In this document: positions 60,062 through 64,000 of the stretch, piece after piece
How positions within the stretch are numbered: position 1 is the stretch's first letter
Layout: each line of letters starts with the position of its first letter
From: Hericium rajendrae
Taxonomy: Eukaryota; Basidiomycota; Agaricomycetes; Russulales; Hericiaceae
NCBI GenBank assembly: GCA_033439255.1
Contig: CM065881.1
Location: 868,001 to 932,000 of the forward strand
DNA length: 64,000 nt
Direction: 5' to 3'
Notes under the pieces: generated by a model
Told to the model about the DNA's origin: nothing
Databases searched by the model: none
The model's input: only the letters and a program-made list of their open reading frames with translations
Position numbers and translations under genes: made by a program

Positions 60062-61349
60062 ATGTCCGTCATCCAGACACCCATAACGGAGCTCTTTGGC
60101 ATCCAGCACCCCATTCTGCTGGCTGGTACGTGACGTCCATATGCTTCTCGTCATAGCGAGACGAGGTCCTGACGATGGACGACGGCAGGCATGAACGTCG
60201 CTGCGGGCCCTGAGCTCGCGGCTGCGGTCACGAACGCGGGCGGGCTGGGCGTCATCGGCGGCTTCGGCTACACGCCGAAGGTCCTCCGGCAGCAGGTGCG
60301 TGCGCACGCGGCGGCTCACTGACCAGAACCTGACAGCGCGCGCAGATCCAGGCTATCAAGAAGGACCTGAAGCGGAAGGACGCGCCGTTTGGCGTCGACC
60401 TGCTCATTCCACAGGTCGGCGGCAACGCGCGCAAGACGAACGTGAGTTGTCGTGTGCGCATGTGGTTGACGTGTGGCTGATGTACACTGTGTGGCGCGCA
60501 GTACGATTACACGAAGGGCAAGCTGAACGAGCTCATCGACGTGATCATCGAGGAGAAGACGACGCTGTTCGTGTGCGCCGTCGGCGTGCCGCCCGTCGCG
60601 GTCGTCGAGCGCCTGCACAAGGCCGGCATCCTCGTCATGAACGTACGTCCCCCTTATATACACACGCGCGCGCTCGCTGACAGTGGCGTTGCGCCGCGCT
60701 TCAGATGGTCGGCCACCCGAAGCACGTGCCCAAGGCGCTCGACGTCGGCGTCGACCTCATCTGCGCACAGGCCGGCGAGGGCGGCGGGCACACGGGCGAC
60801 ATCGCCGCGTCGATCCTCATCCCCGCGTGCGTCGACGCCGTCGCGGGGCGCGTGTCGCCGCTGACCGGCAAGCCCGTGTACGTCGTCGGCGCGGGCGCGG
60901 TGTACAACGGGCGCAGCCTCGCGGCGAACCTCGCGTGGGGCGCGCAGGGCGTGTGGGTCGGCACGCGCTTCGTCGCGAGCACGGAGGCGGGCGCGGCGCC
61001 TGCGCACAAGAAGCTCGTGCTCGAGGCGGGGTTCGACGACGTCGTGCGCACGACGATATATACCGGCCGGCCGCTGCGCGTGTTCCGCACGCCGTACGTC
61101 GAGGACTGGGAGAAGAACCGCGCGGCGGAGATCAGGGAGCTTACAAGCAAGGGGATTATTCCGAATGAGCAGGAGCTCGCGGCGCACCCCGAGAAGCACC
61201 TCAAGGCGATTTCATTCCTTATGGGCAATGTCGCGGCGGTGATTAAGGAGGTGCAGCCGGCGCAGCAGATCATCGATGATATGGTCAAGGAGGCGGTGGA
61301 GGTGTTGCAGCGCGGGGCGACGCTGGTCAAGCCGAAGGCCAAGTTGTAG
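60062..61349 (+). CDS. Nitronate monooxygenase (2-nitropropane dioxygenase family), 350 aa
   Basis: 60062-60125, 60189-60295, 60346-60441, 60502-60642 and 60705-61349 give 1053 nt in frame. The enzyme oxidises alkyl nitronates, such as propionate 3-nitronate, using FMN and oxygen, which protects from nitro toxins. The TIM-barrel start is ITELFGIQHPILLAGM, then AGGLGVIGGFGYTP. LFVCAVGVPP and the AQAGEGGGHTGDI segment carry the FMN-phosphate glycines and the catalytic histidine of this family. GAGAVYNGRSLAANLAWGAQ and VGTRFVASTEAGA complete the FMN site. Length is normal for the fungal class. It is an isolated gene with no cluster partners visible. Confidence 0.93.
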
Positions 61350-61655
61350 GCGCGTGATGGGCTTGTTGTATGCTTATATCTCTTGTTGAGATTGTTTTTG
61401 CTTGCTCTGGACTGCTGAATGTGACTTTTGGTGGCACATCGACAAGTTGCATTCTGCTGTATCGTGGAGTACAACATTCATCACTTCGGCGGTGTCAGAC
61501 GACATATCTAGGTACGCTATAATGAGCACGAATCACAAGACAGACAGGCCAGTCAGTTCTCTCAAGAAGCAGATAGCATCCGGGTCGAGGTTGCTATAGA
61601 TTTCTCTGCCAGCTCACCACGATCCTACACCTTGCCATGGCATCGGCACCATCCT
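61350..61655. other. Convergent intergenic region
   Basis: A 306 bp gap between the 3' ends of the nitronate monooxygenase gene and a BTB gene. Nothing recognised. Confidence 0.5.
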
Positions 61656-62700
61656 TCAACGATTCCTTCTTTGCTGGGAAAACGGGAGATCTAGCCGCAC
61701 CTGGTCGAGGAAAATGAAGTTTAAGGTGAGACTCCAGACTCCAAGCGCATGCGTGTGGACTCACCTGTGATATGCATGCCTCGAGGCGCTCCGAGAAGAG
61801 CCGGCTGAGTTTAGGGAGACAGTCGAAGGTTTTGCCTCTACACCCGCCGCACTGGCTTGCTTTCTGGTGCGCTGCATTGATGAGCTCCGGGGAGAGGACA
61901 AGCGCTGGCCAAGGTTGCTTGTCCAATTTGCGTGCTGCGTCCTGCAGATATGAAGTCCACCATTCCACAATCCGAACCTTCTCACTATTGTATGTAATCT
62001 CGAGTTGAGACGTGCAGCTGCACTGGGGTGTAGACGTGATCAACAACCGCTCGTAGGACAGGGCTGTGTCATAAAATACCCAATAGGTGCCTCCTTGTAC
62101 TGTGCATTGACGTCTTGCGATGTCTGAACAAGCCCTATGATAGGTGGCCAATTGCTGGAGTGCAGATCCAGAGATGAATTCCAGCTCCTCTCCAGCAAGT
62201 AGGTTCTCCACAGTGAGCTCCATTCGCAGATACTCCTTCGCCGCCACTCGCGCTACGTCCTCTAACTTCAACTCCCATGCAAGTCCAAAGACACTGATAG
62301 GGTATATCCTGGCCATCGGCGGCTGCTTCAAACGATCCTTCATCTCTTCGTATAGCCAATCCATTGCGTACTTCTCTGCGATGCGCAACACAGTTCCTGC
62401 GTCCTGCACTGTCAGAGGTGGGCTCTGCACCGGAAAGCAGAATGTCAGGACCATGGCGAGATCGGCGGCGGTCTCGGACAGAGGGATGATGGGAAGGTTT
62501 CGTGGCCCTGTTGTGTCGCTCGCTGGTTGCGGCACGGAAAACATGTCTCGAAATACCGAGGACGCCTTTGCGAGCACATTCATGTACAGGTAGAAGTCGA
62601 CTTGGTCAGATGAACGGAAGATGATGTCGGCGTCGCTGTCGTCAAAGGGCGACCCATAATTTTTGGGCTTCTGGTCATCGTCTGCGGCATTGATGGACAT
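61656..62700 (-). CDS. BTB/POZ-domain protein (copy f), 326 aa
   Basis: Complement of 61656-61700 and 61765-62700. The exon lengths (936 + 45 nt) are the same as in copy d at 33672. BTB motifs are NYGSPFDDSDADIIFRSSDQ, VDFYLYMNVLAKASSVFRDM and LSETAADLAMVLTFCFPVQ. Helical C-terminal parts include YHRACSDIARRQC, WWTSYLQDAARKL and the CGGCRG cysteine pair, and it ends VRLDLPFSQQRRNR. Without splicing, the frame would run on into an unrelated tail. Its upstream DNA also matches copy d. It is a dispersed, inverted duplicate of the 33-36 kb cluster. Confidence 0.87.
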
Positions 62701-63183
62701 GGTATGAGGGCGATGAAGCTATGAAGATGGTGGTTGATAGTAGAGAAGTGCCTCGAGGCTTTTGGGTTTTGAGAAGCTGAAGTCTGCGTCCCGACTCCCG
62801 ATCGAGCAATTCCATAAACGTGCGCCTTGAATGCGGTTGACGCCTATGCATCGCTGCCAGACACAGAGAACGCGAAAGAGCACCAGACTAGTACCAGACT
62901 TGGCCCGAATGAGTTGGCTCGCGATCAAGTCTGCAGCATTTGGTGTCGGTGACATGGCCTTATGGTTTCGTAATCAGATTTCTCTCTCCTCTGTTACTGA
63001 TTTTTGCATTAGACGGTCGCACGAGGTGGGAATCATTATAAAGGGTATACAAGGGAGAGATCGCATGCTAAGATGAGCACCGTATACACAGGGAACCCAC
63101 TGAAGACAACGAGGTCGAGCAAGAGGCAAAAGCCAGAACTGGGTATAATACGAAACAATGAGACAGCTAGGGAGGCTGGAAAC
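62701..63183. promoter_or_regulatory. Upstream region of BTB gene f, block shared with copy d
   Basis: About 150 bp next to the ATG match the upstream of copy d in inverted orientation, including TTGACGCCTATGC, AAGCTGAAGTC and AGAAGTGCCTCGAGGC. Beyond about 62860 nothing is recognisable. Confidence 0.6.
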
Positions 63184-64000
63184 CTAAGCGGTAGCAACAG
63201 AGACTGCGTCAGCATTTCTCGCGCAACAAAGCGCATCACCCACCTCCCTAGACCGCCGCGTGCGCAATCGTCTCCCCCTCGCGCTTGACGTCGACTGCCT
63301 TGCTTTCCCGCCCCACGTCCGACATAGATGACTCCACCTCTGGAACCGGATGCGTGACATCTCCGCATCCGCAAACTGGTGGGCGCGCGGGGCGCTGGAA
63401 TAGCCCGCGCTAGAGCTCTCGCGTGCGGAGTAGTGCATGGTATCGAAGCCCTTACCCATCCCGACGCGTACAATTATAAGTGTTGGCGCAATGCCCTGTG
63501 TATGCGTGAGCCGTGGCCGTGTCACGCAAGGGCGGGCATGTCATACCATGAGCATTGCCACGAAGACCTCGGCGATGTCCTGGCGGATGACGGCTTAGAT
63601 CGCATCCGTGGAAGGTAGACGGGCAGACTCAGGAAATTGGCAGATGCGTATGTTGAGGCTAATGAAGTTACCAGAGAGGCGGAGAACAGCGCGCCAGATT
63701 CGATGCTTTGGGATCTGGTCAGCAAGGACATGAACCGCAGCATAAAGTGAAGTTGGACGTACACCATGGCCATCGCGGCGCGATACCGCACTCCGGCTTT
63801 TCTCCCCATACCGCTCTCGATTTCTTTCGTCATCTGCCAGATTTTGAAAAATATGTGCGAGGTCATGAGCTAAGATGCGAGGATGCGTATGAAGGGTTTA
63901 CCAATGAGAGACGTTGTAACCACGTTGGTCGCCAACGACAGGATGTCGCCGACTTCCAGAAACCGGCTATCGAGGGCGACGTTGTGGAGTAGCTCGCCCT
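63184..64000 (-). CDS. Seven-transmembrane protein, family copy D (partial, N-terminus off window)
   Basis: Exons recognisable on the minus strand encode ALDSRFLEVGDILSLATNVV (TM5 exon, about 63900-63985), KIWQMTKEIESGMGRKAGVR, IESGALFSASLVTSLASTYA and GIAPTLIIVRVGMGKGFDTM (about 63500). The tail GYSSAPRAHQFADAEMSRIRF follows. After that the annotated frame reads into an unrelated end. The end expected from relatives (ESKAVDVKREGETIAHAAV) lies one base out of frame, so the tail may be shifted. The TM1-TM4 part is beyond the right edge, so integrity cannot be judged. It is the sixth family copy in the window. Confidence 0.65.

Noticed and set aside
60701-61477. 258-residue minus-strand frame over the nitronate monooxygenase gene
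   Set aside because: It mirrors a strongly conserved plus-strand exon; its translation has no recognisable fold.

Overview
The window is nuclear DNA of a basidiomycete fungus, most likely an Agaricomycete. The evidence is many short introns (mostly 45-65 nt, GT-AG with a few GC-AG), GC-rich host exons, a eukaryotic tRNA-Ile(AAU), expanded BTB/POZ and RING families, and a tyrosine-recombinase retrotransposon of a type seen in mushrooms.

Left third (1-26 kb), mostly single-copy housekeeping or regulatory genes: a Doa4/USP8-like deubiquitinase cut by the left edge (-); a hAT-type MITE; an orphan basidiomycete protein (-); a kinase-fold protein (+); a large ADIP/Msd1-like coiled-coil protein (+); a phenol-hydroxylase-like FAD monooxygenase (-); DNA polymerase delta subunit 4 (-); tRNA-Ile (+); a seven-transmembrane (7TM) protein (-); a BTB pseudogene (-); and a Reg1-like PP1 regulatory subunit (-).

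Middle (26-42.3 kb): a gene-poor 2.6 kb stretch, a 7TM gene copy with three exons inverted, then five kilobases of BTB/POZ genes (one on -, three on +, one of them frameshifted). A 250 bp TA-flanked MITE and a 5.3 kb DIRS/Ngaro-like element with perfect split direct repeats separate them from the next region.

Right part (42.3-64 kb): a three-unit tandem array. Each unit has an intact 11-exon 7TM gene (+), and a RING-finger gene or its truncated remnant lies convergent to it (-). An extra RING gene sits inside unit 1 and a longer RING gene follows the array. Then come a She3-like coiled-coil gene, a nitronate monooxygenase, a further BTB gene that is an inverted, dispersed copy of the 33.7 kb one, and a last 7TM copy cut by the right edge.

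The striking theme is duplication. One 7TM family appears six times, BTB proteins six times (two broken) and RING proteins five times (two broken). BTB proteins elsewhere serve as CUL3 adaptors and RING proteins as E3 ligases, and with the deubiquitinase this locus looks rich in possible ubiquitin-pathway and membrane-sensor genes. A functional link between the 7TM and RING genes is inferred only from their repeated pairing.
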